This document shows positions 20,518-34,024 of a stretch of 64,000 bases of DNA, piece after piece. This stretch comes from Carya illinoinensis (taxonomy: Eukaryota > Streptophyta > Magnoliopsida > Fagales > Juglandaceae). A program made the position numbers and the translations under genes. Every line of letters begins with the position of its first letter. Positions within the stretch are counted from its first letter, which is position 1. The stretch covers positions 41,763,501-41,827,500 of the forward strand of contig NC_056760.1 of the NCBI RefSeq assembly GCF_018687715.1. Direction: 5' to 3'. The notes beneath the pieces were generated by a model. It had not been told where the DNA came from. It saw nothing but the letters and a program-made list of their open reading frames with translations, and ran no database searches.

Positions 20518-21440
20518 CGGTCTGGTGTTAGAAAAAAAATCGAAACTGGACGAGTCAAACTCGATACCAGATACCAGTTTATCGGTTTCTTTTTTATTTT
20601 TTTCATCCTTAGTTTAATTGAGACTTTTAGGCTAATAATATATATACAGATATTCTTTATATCGAAATAATCCTATTAAATATTCGATGAGTTCCCAAGT
20701 TAAGCATTGGAACTACCACCTAATTAAAACAGCCTCCATGCTGGAGATAATATTGGATTTTAACATATTTTTTTTAAAATTTTATATAAAGTAACTTTCA
20801 CGTAATTTTTATAGACTCCACAAATTATATATACCTATAAGTTTGGACAGAGAGATAGAGAGAAAGAATAGTAGCCTTGATAGCTATATCAATTTAATTA
20901 ATTGGATAGATAGTTAGGTACGTACGTAACAGTACTTGTTTGTTTTATATGAGGAATTATTTTGTTGAATTTGAAGGTGGTTATACTTTTTTAATTGATT
21001 ATTATGCATGTGATGATGACTATGGAAGTAACGATGGATGATGACCGAAACACATGTCGATCGAGACAAGAAAAGTAAGTAGAATTCGAACATCATCAGC
21101 TTCTGATAAAGATCCAACCCGCGGAGAGAGAGCTCGAACAACTAAAGTACTATATATATATATATATAACCAAACAGCTCCAAAATACACGTACTCATGA
21201 TCAAAAGGTTGTTCTCAGCTCCATCGTGTTAAAGTCCAAATTAAACGTTAATACCTATTATGTCCTTTAAATTTTAATCTCAGGCAAGCCATGTATATCT
21301 GATCATTTGCTCGATCGTATATATTTACTGTTTATACGTACTGATTATCTTTACAATCTTTTTTTTTGCCACAAGATAGAACGATAAATTATTAAAGCAA
21401 AGTACTAATTAATTTCATATTTTACATTAAACCTTATTAA
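19870..21440. other. AT-rich intergenic sequence
   Basis: No gene was recognised. It includes a TA dinucleotide run at 20486-20513 and long stretches of ATATAAT-type sequence at 20160-20480. Confidence 0.5.
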
Positions 21441-21447
21441 TAATTAA

Positions 21448-21755
21448 GCCCGTTTGAAACTTAGACTGAATTGATATTAGTTCAGTCTAATTTTAAGTTA
21501 AATCTAATATTTAAATACCCAACTCTCAAATCATTAAATTTATCTAAAGTCAAAATCTCTTTACACATAAAATTTATAATTTTTTTTTTTAAATCAACAC
21601 CTTTTTATATAAGAGATTGACAACTTTTATTAACTTATCATAAATATATCTAAATTCATTTTAAATAAACTTCACAAAAATTACTCAATTATTTTAACTC
21701 ATAACCATTTATAAAAAAATTAATTAATCTCAATTCAATTCATCGTCCCAACGAT
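21448..21755. mobile_element. MITE-like sequence with terminal inverted repeats
   Basis: The left end GTTTGAAACTTAGACTGAAT and the reverse complement of the right end (GTTGGGACGATGAATTGAAT) align over about 30 bp with several mismatches, around an AT-rich core. Ends are approximate. Confidence 0.5.
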
Positions 21756-21759
21756 CCTT

Positions 21760-24240
21760 ATTGTTAAGTGATCAGTGGCTAATTGGCAATATTGGCGTCC
21801 ACCTACCATGCACATAGAAGGCAAATTATATTGTACTGACTGCTATATATTAATTTATTATAAGGACAAACTAGTGGGCCCGAACTGTCGCAGAAACTTC
21901 TTCGTCGTTGTTTGTTCGGAGTACGTCTAGATCGAGATATATAATTACATAAGTGTGTATATATATATAGAGAGAGAGACACATGTATGCTCAATATTTA
22001 TATATAATTTTTAAAAAAAAGAAGAAGAAAGAATTGATAAATAGCGACGGAAAATAGTCAATATTGCTGGTTAAAATCTAAAAAACAATTAGTGGCAAGT
22101 ACGCCCACAGGCAAACATTAGTGGTTCTGGTACACCCTTTTTAAAGTGGCAGTGGAAAAGAACTGCAAGTACGTACACTGTGCTCAGGTACTGTCACTTC
22201 ACGCAAATTAAAGAGATGAGGACGCCAGGCCGACATAAAAAACATGCATGAAGAAGAAGGAGATCGAAGACGACTACTTCATTTTGGCCATGTCTCTCTG
22301 TCTGTCTATCCATCTATCTCTTCTTTAATTAAAAGTAGTACTCGATCAGCTTCCTCCTCCACAATCGCTAAACATATAATAATGAATTGTTCACGTGGGC
22401 TTGACTTCTTCTATTCATTATGCTGCGCACCTACGCAAGTGGGGGCGCCTGGCGTTTCAATCAAAGCAAAATTAGTTTTGCAGTCGGCCGGCCGGGGTAA
22501 TTCACTGCATGCATTCATCGTTCATCATATCACAAAACTAAACCATCCAAACATTCAAATCTGGATGAATAATAGTTTTGAGTAGACCCAATTAATGCAA
22601 ATATAAAAAACTTGTTGAGGATTGATGATACGTATGTGATGAATTATTATCAAAGCTTCTGAATATCTTAAAAAGAGATAAATCAGGTATAATTGTTTTC
22701 CATTATTTAACAAAATATTTGAGTTTCATATATAATTTATAAGCTGCCAATTAAGGAAATGTTTAGAGTTTTATACCTGGCCTCCTCATGACTGTAGTTT
22801 TTAGAACCAACAGTACTGGATATATATATACACTGATCCCGACCCATTATTTAGGCCGGTTTTCTATTCCTATTGAGCGTTTTTTTTAGAACAAAAGCTG
22901 AAAACATTGACTCAGCTTAGAAAAGAAAACTTACAAACCTAAAATCATCTAAAAATTAGTATTTATTTGATTAACAAAAAATAAAATAAATATGAGAAGC
23001 AAGATGAATCTAGGAGATCATCATGTAGCGCAGGTTATACAGCTCAATTTGTAACTAAGGATGATATATTAAATTAAAATGGATATAAGAACTTCTCAAG
23101 AAAAATCTAAAGTAACGTCCTTTATACTTTTTGTGTAATTTTTCTGAAAAAGCAACTATTCCCTGGTCTAGAATTCATATCCGAGGCCAGTGATGAGATG
23201 AAAGGACGTGAACATCAGTACGTGGATGATGTCAGTCGATCTCATGCCACAAAATATAAAAGTATATATGGTCGACCAAAAGATAATGTTTGGCCGACAC
23301 CATGACTGAATCACATCCACCAGATCGATGAGTGTACGTATGGCCAGGCCAGGCCAGCCTTTAGATATTTCATCACGTGGTAAACATGTTTTGGCGGCGT
23401 AACTCCTAAAAAGCTATATGGCACGTGACATATTGAGGTCGACCCCATGAACAGCCCACCATCAAGCTATATAGTCTTCTGTATGTCCCAAAGACTTTTC
23501 AGCCCTTTTGTTTTCTAATACTTTTTCTTCCCTTTTTTTTTTCTTTTATAAAGAATGTCCTATTATCTGTCTGATCAACTGGTTTCCATGCATGCTTTCA
23601 TTACAAGACAAAAATGAATTTGTCAGCAAGAGAAAAGAAAGAAAAAGAGTGCAGAAAAAAAGAAAAAGAAAAGGAAAGGAATTCAAGCACGAGATACACG
23701 TGCCCGTATGAAATGCTTACGCATATGGACATCCACTACTAGTACTATTGATCATACTCTTAAAAACTAATCAGTATTTAATTGGTGGATACATATGATT
23801 AATTAGTAATATTAATCTTGATATATAATTAGAATATATAATTCCAACCACCCCAACACCGGCAGAAAGATCCACCAGCCCGAGGCATGATAGATTAATT
23901 AAGAGGGTGGTTGGGGGTGGTGGCCGGAGTGCACTAATTTTTTTGTAATTTTATTAAAAATGAGTGTGAAAATTAATTTTATATTAGAAGGTGTAAAGGA
24001 TTTCGTTTATTAAATAGTTTTATTTAGGTTATTAGTCTCTCACAATATTATAGAGAAGGCTTAAGTGTTACAATTGTACATGTTATATATAAATAAAATA
24101 ACTCTAATATTATTTAAGAAACAACTAATTGAAACATAACATACGCTAATTATAGTTTACCTACCACCTTATACTTGTTTTCTTTAATTTTCCCATTTTT
24201 CAAAGGTAGAAAAACTACTTTAAACATCTTAATTATTTTA
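21760..24240. other. intergenic sequence, no recognisable gene
   Basis: Short open frames at 22244-22585 and 23508-23711 have no family resemblance. The second is a lysine-rich low-complexity frame over an AGAAA run. I see nothing else to support. Confidence 0.45.
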
Positions 24241-24245
24241 CAATG

Positions 24246-24381
24246 CTAGAAGAAAATTGTTTAATTGTGCTCAATTATTTTCTGTGAAAATAATTATTTT
24301 ATATCAAAATGAGTCTATTTTTGTCAAAAATTATCATTTTTGTCTTATATAATTTGTCACAAATATTCATTTTTCTTGTAG
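24246..24381. mobile_element. small CACTA-end-like MITE
   Basis: The left end CTAGAAGAAAATTG and the reverse complement of the right end, CTACAAGAAAAATG, pair with one main mismatch. Interior words match 17687-17793. Confidence 0.6.
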
Positions 24382-24446
24382 CGATATACATGGTAATTAA
24401 GTAAAAGTTAAAATAACTAACTGCGGTGCAAAAATCTCATATTTAA

Positions 24447-24449
<3 letters not shown>

Positions 24450-24515
<66 letters not shown>
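24450..24515. repeat. TA dinucleotide microsatellite (about 33 repeats)
   Basis: An uninterrupted TA run of about 66 bases, likely to vary in length between individuals. Confidence 0.95.
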
Positions 24516-24517
<2 letters not shown>

Positions 24518-25195
24518 TACATACTTTTCAAGGTAAATAGGAACTAATAATTTGATCCTGTGAAAATTAATTAGTTCTTTCTAGAAGAATTATACACTCT
24601 CTAATATATTATATTAATATTAAATGAAAATCGATTTATATATGATATTAAGTTAAACACATTCAATGAAAAATAATTTATATTTCTTTATTTTAAACTG
24701 GTATATAGATATTTATTCTATTAATTTTCGTATATAGCGTACGCATGCAATTAGTATTTTTAGTTTATTAACTTATTTCTTGTTTAGTTCTTTAACTATT
24801 TAACTAAATGGTTCATTAATATAAATATTTTTGTATTTTAAATGAAATTAAAGAGAGAAAAAAAACTTGAAAAAGAGTACAGCTATTTAGAGATCACATA
24901 TGGCTCATATATTTCATTCCTTGATATTGCAGTGAAAAAAATTTAATTTACCAAAAAAAAAAAAAAAAGGGTTTCTCAATCGGTTTTTTCTTGATTTAAA
25001 ATTATATATAGAATCTATAAAATTATATATATATATTTATAAAATCTCGAAACATATATATTAAACAACTATATATATATATATATATATATGATCTGTC
25101 GTTTTTAATTAAATCATGTATTAAACTATTTTCACGCATCGTGTGGGTCTACAACTTTTGCATCGCAGGAAACCAATTAATCTCGGACCAAATAA

Positions 25196-25198
<3 letters not shown>

Positions 25199-25239
<41 letters not shown>
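25199..25239. repeat. TA dinucleotide microsatellite (about 20 repeats)
   Basis: An uninterrupted TA run in gene-poor DNA. Confidence 0.95.
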
Positions 25240-25245
<6 letters not shown>

Positions 25246-25706
25246 TAAATGCACCTACAATGGTGTTCAATTATCAAGAAAGAAAACATGCGGATAATAT
25301 GGTCATGACTTTCTACCTCATGACTAATTGCATGTAAGATATTTTTGCTTATATAATTATTAGGCTTACTAATTGTCAATCAGGACAGGCAACGTACGTC
25401 ATGTACATACAATATGGCAGGTGAAGAAGTTGTGCACGTAATATGTAGACGTTTTTACTTCATGTGTCCATTTCTCTTGATCGATCCATTTGAAATCTTT
25501 AATATACATATATGGACCATTGATCATCATGGCATGAATCACGACTGTATATATATATATATGATGGTGGTATAGCATGCATGCAGTAATACTACTACTG
25601 CCTGTGATAAAAAGACAAAGTAGTACAGTTTCCCACGTGATTAAACCAAATGCTAGCTCCATATATATATATATATATACGTACATCGATCATGCAGGGA
25701 AATTTG

Positions 25707-25930
25707 AGGTTTGGTAAAGACGTTTCATCTCAAAATTTTCATCTTAACTTAAAATTTTTATCTCATCATTACAACTTTCTCAAATCTCCACATAAAATAT
25801 AATAAATAATTTAACTTTTTCAAATCCCAATACAACTTTTTCAAATCCCAAAACAATAATAATACTAAAAATAATATTTTAAACTTTCATCTCAAAGTCA
25901 AAATTCTTATCTCTACCCCCAAACCTCCCC
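25707..25930. mobile_element. MITE, family shared with 27013-27180
   Basis: The left end AGGTTTGGTAAAGACGTTTC and the reverse complement of the right end, AGGTTTGGGGGTAGAGATAA, form terminal inverted repeats. The core repeats words such as TTTTTCAAATCCCAA and ATTTTCATCT. A weaker copy lies at 27013-27180. Confidence 0.65.
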
Positions 25931-26025
25931 GCCAGGAGGTAGCTAGCTAGGTCGTTATTATAATATATATGAACAACATATAATATAAAATAATAATATT
26001 GATTATTAATGTAATTTGATTATCA

Positions 26026-26047
26026 CTCACACACACACACACACACA
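26026..26047. repeat. CA dinucleotide microsatellite
   Basis: About ten CA units in a row. Confidence 0.9.
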
Positions 26048-27012
26048 TATATAGGTTCTTCATGATCATTCTTATAATTACGCAGCCAAGTTTGTCACAA
26101 TTAGGAGTATTCTATTTGTACAAGTTTGTAACAAACATGAATAACCTAATATTCTCCTATGTCCTTGATCTTGGTCTTCTTTTTACATAGTTTACGTACG
26201 TATAGCTTATAATATTTGTTAATTAAAATGATAGATATATTAGTAATTAAATTATAGGAAAATATATCCTCTCATCATGATCAAGTTGATCTTATTCGAA
26301 GTTGAAGGCTTGAAATAGTTGAGAAAAATAGACATAAATTTTCTACAACATTTATTGTTGTTTATGTGGATTTCTTGAACAATATTAAATACTTAATAAA
26401 TATTTATGTAATGTCTACTTTATATTATATCTATCTTTCTCATTTTGAAACGATTAAATTTTAATAAGAAATTGAGGGATATTGGATCCAAGTCCGTAAA
26501 ATATAAAATCATAATTTTCAACTCTTCATTTCCACCAAAGATATGTAATTTAGTTCCCATATACCTTCTAGATGGACGGACACACAAACAGCTTTCATGT
26601 GTACGTAGATGATGACTTATGCCGAGATTTTCCAAGACCATATGGATAAGCTTGTTGAATAAAGAGCAAGTGTGAATTAAGTAATGAGGAAGTTAATTTG
26701 TAATGGACGTTCAAGGTCATGACTTTAATTAAGAGAGAATAGATGGCTGTGATATTTATTTATAGAGCTACAGTTCGAACTCAAAATCTCTTCTATGATA
26801 CTATATATATATATATATATTAAATTATTAATATTTGTTCCAAAAAATTAAGCATATGAAAATAGTTAAATTTAAATATTTAAATTATGTCCTTGACCAA
26901 ATATCTGAGAACATAAAGGAATTTGATGTTGCTGCAGTACAGCATGATATATAAAAGTATACAAGAATTTGTACAAAAATCTAGATCGACGTAGGCGGAA
27001 AGAGTTGGTTCG

Positions 27013-27180
27013 GTTTGGCAAGTTAAAATTTTCATTTTAAATTTAAAATTTTTATCTCGTTATTATAATTTTTTTAAATTTTAATTTAAATTTTTTAAAT
27101 TTTAATATAATAATAATATTTTAATTTTTAATCTTAAAATTTAAAACTCTCATTTCAAAATTTTCAGTTTCCATACCGCG
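27013..27180. mobile_element. diverged MITE, family of 25707-25930
   Basis: The left end GTTTGGCAAGTTAAAATTTTC and the right end's reverse complement (GGTATGGAAACTGAAAATTTT) correspond to the ends of the 25707 copy. The core is almost all A and T. Confidence 0.5.
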
Positions 27181-29547
27181 CGATCGAACGTAGTTAGTTG
27201 GGATAGAGATAAGAAGAAGGGTGTGGATGCCATGAATGCAATGAAAGGGAAGTGTGAACGTATAGATCGGTGGAAATGACAATAGAAAAACACGTGATAA
27301 TATATATAGTGGCTCATGAGAAGGATCTATCCACCCTGTCCTCTAAAATTAAAGAATATTTCTACGACGACTTTTTGCATACAATATATAATAATAGGAC
27401 AGATAGAGATCACTTTTTTGCATAATTGTGATAGCTAGCTAGAATAATAAAGCTGCTATATATGCCCAAGTTTCAATGTTGAATTAAGAATAATTAATGA
27501 TGCGGTCTACGATACACGTTTTCAATGTGCGCTGGATATCAAGGCAATGATGATCTCCATAGATAAATGCCAATTGTATTAGGTAGTGCTATTATATGCT
27601 TCAATTTACTCATTTAATGTGCTTAATATAAATTGTATTTTTTTTTATTTCAAATATTTGTTTAAATATTTAAAATAAAATACTAATATACTAATAGTCA
27701 CTTTTTTAATAAGTAAGTAAATAAAATAAATAAATAAATACATAAATGATCAAAATAAAGAAGCAGAATTAGAAGACATACTAGCATTATTCATTAGTTT
27801 ATGAGTCTTTTTATTGCGACTTGTTTAAAAGTAATGTTAGATATAATTTTAGGGTATGTAATCATTTTTTGTGCCCTTTTTTTGTCTCATAAAAATGGTA
27901 TTTTTCATATAAGTCTGAAATTTTTTTACTTCATTTTAAAAGAAGTGCGGGAGACTTATTCTAGGGCTATGCAAATAATTTTCATTGTTTAATATTTTTA
28001 TTTTTGTTTTTTTATTTTATATATATGGAAAAGAGGTAGTTACGGAGGGACTTTCAATAGGAATCGTGGGTATATTCCGCACAACATCATTTGAGTATTG
28101 TTAATTAGCCGATCGAGATGATTCAAATCCTTTGACCGGTTGATGAGGAACAGCTAGCCCTTGAGTTTTCAACATCTAGTACTTGTACAGCAACATTATG
28201 GGCGCAGCACTTAATTAATATGATATTTGCAGTCGTGGTTGTGTAAGCGGCGTGCAGTCGTTTTGAAAAAAATGAATTAATATGGAATCCACATGAAAAA
28301 AAATTATTTTTATAACTTTTTTTTTATTCATTCTGTACAACCGTTTGCATCCTGCTTGCATTTGTCGACTGCATCTAGCATTCCTCATTAATCAATGGTG
28401 TATGGTCAATTTTTGCTTTATAAGAAAACGGGGGAGAAGTGGATATATATTGCATGTGGCTTGCAAGAACGCACTCATATCCAAATAAATACGAAATATA
28501 TACAAATTAGTGAACTCATATATGGCATTGGTTTATATTTCTATTGGACATGAAAACAAAACAGACTGATAAGGTTGATCAGGGCCAGCTCATTGGCTGT
28601 AAGGATCTTGAGAAAGTGTTAGCTAGCTAGTCATATAATATTAAACAAAATTAATTTTGAAGTCCAAATTGACCTAATAATTAATATTAGAGAATTCTTG
28701 ACCCAAAAAACCAAATCGTATAGGAAAAAAATTTAAAAATTGATATGATTTGATACGTAGATACCTCAAATTATAAATTAAAATATTTATTTATTATAAA
28801 ATAAAATTATTTATGAAAGATCTTTTCATAAATTAAACACTTATCATAAATGATTTATTAGAGATATAAAATCTAACATTTATAACTACCTTTATGAACT
28901 AAACCAGCTTGTTAGGCCGGAGTCTATACGTTATATTGGCACTTGCAGAAAGATGTGATGCTTTTGATGATGATGAAAAGAAGTATTTGGACCACAGAGT
29001 TCCGTACGTACAAAAGTGGAGGTCGGAAATGCATAATATGATGTGCACAAGTCCTACAAGTAATGTCAGCAGTAGTAGTGCCGCGCGCACATTGTACTCT
29101 CACTGTAATCATTATTTTTCTTTTCGGCTGGTCCCTCCGCAGACGTACGTTAATGTTGGTGCTTTTTACCAACTAAAGCTAACTACGACGTTTACTGACC
29201 TAGTTATTAGTTAATAAAAGGCAGCGCCACTCTTTATATATATATATATATATAATATAAAATTACAACATGTACATGATGTATACAGTACGTCATGTAT
29301 GTGTTTCGGTACGATTAATTTGATCTACTTGAGTTGTAATATAACGAGGGTAGCAAGCAAGACAATTTAATTATAATATATATACTTTTTTTTTTTTGAA
29401 AATAATAATATATATAGTTTGAGGCTAGGGCGCGCTCTCATGTTCGTACATGGCCGCGTGAGACTACGTACGTACATCCATCTGTTCAACATTTTTCATC
29501 GCGATCCACGTTATATAATCAGCTGGTTAATGCCCCAATGGCCAGTA
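27181..29547. other. intergenic sequence, no recognisable gene
   Basis: The longest plausible open frame (28909-29211, 101 residues) has no recognisable family and no surrounding gene structure. The rest is AT-rich. Confidence 0.45.
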
Positions 29548-29552
29548 ATGGC

Positions 29553-29750
29553 AGTTGATGTGAGCTGTAAATTAGAATCAATATGTGAAGTATTTTAAGA
29601 TAGAATTAAAATAGAATTCTTTTATTTCCAAGCTATCCAAAACTGTAGCCATAAAATATGAGTAGTCGATACTAGGTTTCTATTGTATTGCATATATAGT
29701 TTGTATAAGATGAATGAAATTAAGAATTTACATGGGAATTCTTTTTGACA
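29553..29750 (+). repeat. 5' LTR of the old copia (198 bp)
   Basis: The last 107 bases match the 3' LTR remnant at 39022-39124. Its end TTGACA directly precedes the primer binding site. The left boundary (AGTTGATG rather than TG...) comes from the ATGGC duplication and may reflect point changes. Confidence 0.75.
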
Positions 29751-29837
29751 TGGTATCAGTACCAGGCTTGATCCTGGTTCTTGTGCCCTTCCTGTAAACC
29801 TACCCACCCACCACTCCCTTCTTTGTTTCCGGCAATC

Positions 29838-30734
29838 ATGTCGAACTTTGAATCTGAAAACCAGTCTGGTTCCTCCCTGATGAAGACTCTCCTCACTAAC
29901 TTTACTACAAAAATGACCAAAGCACTCACCAAAATGCAGACCCCTACCCTTACAGTTGAACCTTCCACTGCTCTTATTGGCATCAAGTTGGACAACACCA
30001 ACCATGCTCTTTGGTCTCAAGTCGTCGAGATGTACATCTCTGACAAGGATTATAAATTGGGATATATCAATGGTAATATTCCCAAACCCCCCAAATTGAT
30101 CTGTCCTTTCGAAATTGGCGCACTAACAATGCCATTGTCAATGGCTGGCTTATCAATTCCATGGATTCTTCCTTGATTGGAAATTTTATTAGGTTTCCCA
30201 CTACCAAACTGGTTTGGGATTCCATTGCAACCACATATTTTGATGGCAGTGACACATCCCAAGTTTATGATCTTCAGCGTCGCATAGCACAGCCGAAGCA
30301 AGCAGGAGGACCTCTTGAAAAATACTACAATGATCTCCAGGGGCTGTGGCGAGAGATAGAATTTCAGCGTTCAAACCCCATGGAACTGCGTGTATGTGTT
30401 CCTAGATGGGCTTGATGATTGTCTGTATAATATTTGAGGAGATGTGCTCCAGATGAGGCTGTTCCCTACACTTGAACAAGCCTACTCGCATGTTCGTTGA
30501 GAAGCCCTTCGCCAAGCTGTGATGGTGACTGGAAGGACAGAACCCATTCATGGTGTGGTTCTGGTTGCTAAGAGTCTGAAGTTGAACTCTCCCGCTCCAC
30601 AAGGTGGTGAGAGGTCTAATAAAAATACTCGATCTCGCCAACCATCAGAGGGAGCAAAGTGCACTCACTGTGGAAATACCAAACATACAAGTGAAAGCTG
30701 TTACAAGCTACATGGATACCCTGATTGGTGGTAG
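29838..30734 (+). pseudogene. copia gag fragment of the old element
   Basis: The first part reads MSNFESENQ and later LDNTNHALWSQVVEMYI. After a frameshift near 30120 it continues DSSLIGNFIRFPTTKLVWDS. After another break it ends with the zinc knuckle CTHCGNTKHTSESCYKLHGYP. Three frames are used, so no working protein is possible. Confidence 0.85.
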
Positions 30735-31601
30735 GAGTTTCAAGAAAAGAAACGGCATGATGCTGCAGGTTCCGACGACGTCAAAAGCAAGGTGGCTGTG
30801 GTGACTGCTGAACCCCATCTCTCCCTTGCCTCACCGAGTCCAACGCCCTAGGATTTTTCGGCCAATGCTAACCCAGGTAATCTTGGCCATGCAGTCTATA
30901 TCTCTCACCGCGGCACAGATTGCAGATCATGGCTTCTTGACTCTAGGGCCACGGACTATATGACCTTCACCGCTCAAGATTTTTCCTCTTCATCTCCACC
31001 TAGACGTACTAGTACTGCAAATGCCAATGGGGTGGTGTCCCCTATTACGGGCGCGGGCACTGTGACACTCTCTCAATCACTATAGCTCTCTCATACCCTG
31101 CTTGTTCCCTCTCTATCGCATAAACTGCTATCTATTAGTCAAGTTACTGTTGAGTTGAATTGTGTTGTCTTAATGTATTTGAACTTTTGTTTTTCTCCAG
31201 AATATTCTCACCAAGGAGATAATTGGGCGTGGTACTAAGACTAGGGGGACTTTACTACATGGACGATTTCAGTATGGGTCAGGCACATAATGTACATCAA
31301 TCCGGTGGTATTCAAGAATGACAACTTTGGCTTTGGCATCATCGATTGGGGCATCCCTCATTCAGCTATATGAAATATTTATTTCCTACGTTATGCTCTA
31401 AATTACCGAATGTTGAATTCAAATGTGAGATCTGTATTTTGGCCAAAAGCCATCGTGCTACTTATTCATTGATTTCCAATAAAAGTGACATTCCTTTTTC
31501 CTTGATCTGTTTGGATGTTTGGGGCCCTTCCCCTATGGCTAACTTGTCTGGTATTCGTTGGTTTGTATTGTTTAAGGATGATTGCACCCGCATGTTATGG
31601 C
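30735..31601 (+). pseudogene. copia protease and integrase N-terminal fragment
   Basis: A protease remnant is near 30930 (SWLLDSRATDYMT, with the catalytic DSG changed to DSR). The HHCC pre-integrase segment HRLGHPSFSYMKYL...CEICILAKSHRA and the integrase start LDVWGPSP...FKDDCTRMLWL follow. It is cut at 31601 by the hAT-type insertion. Confidence 0.85.
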
Positions 31602-31845
31602 TAGGGGTGAGTTCGGTCCGGTCCGGTCCAGTCCTGGGAGGTTTTGTGGACCGGACCTATTCGGTCCAGGGTTTTCCCACCCTGGACCGGACCAAACTCC
31701 CTCAGGGCTGGTTCGGTCCGGTCGGTCAATTCTGTTCACGGTTGACTTTTTTTATTTTTTATTTTTTATTTTTATCTAATGACATTTTGTTTAATACTTA
31801 TATAATTATATTGTGATACATTTAATATATATACATATAGTATAC

Positions 31846-31877
<32 letters not shown>

Positions 31878-31879
<2 letters not shown>

Positions 31880-32115
31880 GAAAAGCTATTTTGTCGCCTG
31901 AGGTTGACCGCCCGGGTTGACCGCTGGGCAAAAATTTTTTTCTTTTTTTTTGTTTTTACTTAGTGATTAAGAAAGTGATTTTAAATGTATTGGTGTATTT
32001 TTTTTTTACTTAATGATTAAGAAAGTGATTAAAAAAATGTGAAAGGAAAAATGAAAAAAAAAAAAAAAACTTTACACTGGGCGGTAAGGGTGAGGCGGCA
32101 GAGTAGCCTCACCCT
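31878..32115. mobile_element. MITE nested in the hAT-type element
   Basis: The left end GCTATTTTGTCGCCTGAGG and the reverse complement of the right end, GCTACTCTGCCGCCTCACC, are inverted repeats. Flanks are TATATA on both sides. The copy at 15474-15655 is the same family. Confidence 0.65.
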
Positions 32116-33360
32116 ATATATATTAGTAATATGCTAATACTATTAGTCTATTAGTAATAATATTATAACTAATAACTATATATAATAATAGTAATAGTGA
32201 TAACTATATATGTAACTATATGTAATACTAATAACTAATACTATTAGTCTATTAGTACTAATAACTATACTAGTACTAATACTATAATTAATAACTATAT
32301 GTAATGATAGTAATACTATATTAAATAATAGTAATACTCTTATTACTGATACTCTATGTAGTTATAGTGATTTAATACTAACATATTACATATTAAGCTA
32401 ATAGATACTATTATAAATTTACAAATATATGATATATTATAATTTATACTATAACTTTTATAATATGTTAATACATTAATATATATACTAGTACTATATA
32501 TATTTTTTTGATCAGTTATACTAGTACTATATATTATAGTTAATAGTTATACATTAAAGACTATAATAATACATTGATACTAAATATATATAGTTATAGA
32601 CTTATAATGATTTAGTTATTATGAATTTATGATTAGTATAACTATATAATTGTATTAGTATTAGACTATTAGTAATTCAATTTGGCTATATTATATTAGT
32701 AATATTAGTTATGTTGAATCAGTTGGTTAGTATAACTATATTCTACATTATTAGTATTAATATAAATATTAGTATTAGTTATAACTATATAGCATATATT
32801 AGAAATTTAGAATTGAGTCTTAGACTATATAATAGACTAATAGTAGTAGTACAACTATATAAGTATATTGTATAGCAATATATTAGTTTTAATTATAGTG
32901 ATTAGTATAACTATATAATAGTAGACTATTAGTATAACTATATATTAGTATTAGTTATACTGTTATGGTAATTTAGTATATTATAATTTATAAATTATAT
33001 TTAAACTATAACTCTTATAATATATTAATATATACTAGTACTATATATTATAGTTATATATTAAATAATATAATAATACATTCATACTAAATATATATAG
33101 TGATATTTCTAGTTATTTAGTTATTAACCTTATTATGATTAGTATAACTATATAAATTATATAATGGTATATTAGTATTAATAGTAGACTATTAGTATAG
33201 GTCACTATAGCTATTGTTGAAGTATTACTTATAGTGATTTAGTATAACTATATTAGTATAAGTATAACTATAGTCTACTTTTAATATTTTTTTATACCAT
33301 ATATAATTATATAATTAATTATATACAACTATTATATAAATAATATATATAAATAACTTT
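32116..33360. repeat. degenerate TA-rich repeat in the hAT-type element
   Basis: About 1.2 kb is built from words such as TAGTATTA, ACTATATA and TAATACTA with almost no C or G. It is non-coding on both strands. Confidence 0.75.
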
Positions 33361-33543
33361 TTTTTCTTTTAAAATTTTCTATTCGGTCCGGTCTGGGGTG
33401 AAAAACCTCCGGACTGGGACCAGACCGAACCCTTTCGGTCCCTTAGAAATTGGACCGGACCGGACCGGTTCCAATTCAGTCCGGTTCGGTCCGGTCCAAA
33501 CAGTACCGGTCCGGACTGTCCAATTCTCAGCCCTAGTTATGGC

Positions 33544-34019
33544 TCTATTTACTCAAACATAAAGATGAAGTTTTTAGTGCATTCTAGTCTTTTAAAATGA
33601 TGGTTCAAATAGAATATTTGGCCCCAATTAAAGTGTTGAGATCAGATAATGGTGGTGAATATGTTAATCACAGATTTCGAGGATATTTTCAATTGCATGA
33701 CATTCTTCATGAAACCTTGTGTCCCTAAACCCCCCAACAAAATGAGGTTGCCAAAAAGAAGAACAGGCACGTTCTTTAGGCTGCTCATGCCTTACTACAC
33801 CAAACGAATCCATTTTACGATGGATGTTACACTTGTGGAGTTAGAATGCATGTTTTATTCAACCAATTCTATACTTCATAGGGAGACACGAAATGAAGCA
33901 CACAATTGGTTGATATTGGAGTGGCTGAATTCCATTGAAGTTAATGAGGAAATGGCTTACGAGGAAGACACGACACACACAGGAGAGGATAATGGACCTA
34001 AGATAGAGATAGAGACTTC
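33544..34019 (+). pseudogene. copia integrase C-terminal fragment
   Basis: It continues the integrase after the hAT-type insertion. The frame has LRSDNGGEYVN, then a stop in the usual PQQNGVAERK segment (PQQNEVAKKK here). It is cut at about 34020 by the next insertion. Confidence 0.8.
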
Positions 34020-34024
34020 CCCCC

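Larger units (their letters stand above)
31602..33535. mobile_element. non-autonomous hAT-type element (1934 bp)
   Basis: Terminal inverted repeats are TAGGGGTGAG at the left and CTCAGCCCTA at the right (one mismatch). An exact 8-bp duplication GTTATGGC lies at 31594-31601 and 33536-33543, the size typical of hAT elements. Both ends carry dense CGGTCCGG-type repeats (31611-31730 and 33382-33505). The interior is almost pure A and T with no open frame, so a transposase would have to come from elsewhere. It interrupts the copia integrase. Confidence 0.9.

Noticed and set aside
26755..26800. GTTCGAACTC word suggestive of a tRNA T-arm
   Set aside because: No acceptor or anticodon stem can be formed around it.
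28909..29214. 101-residue frame with a plausible composition
   Set aside because: No recognisable domain, no splice or promoter context; not enough to call a gene.
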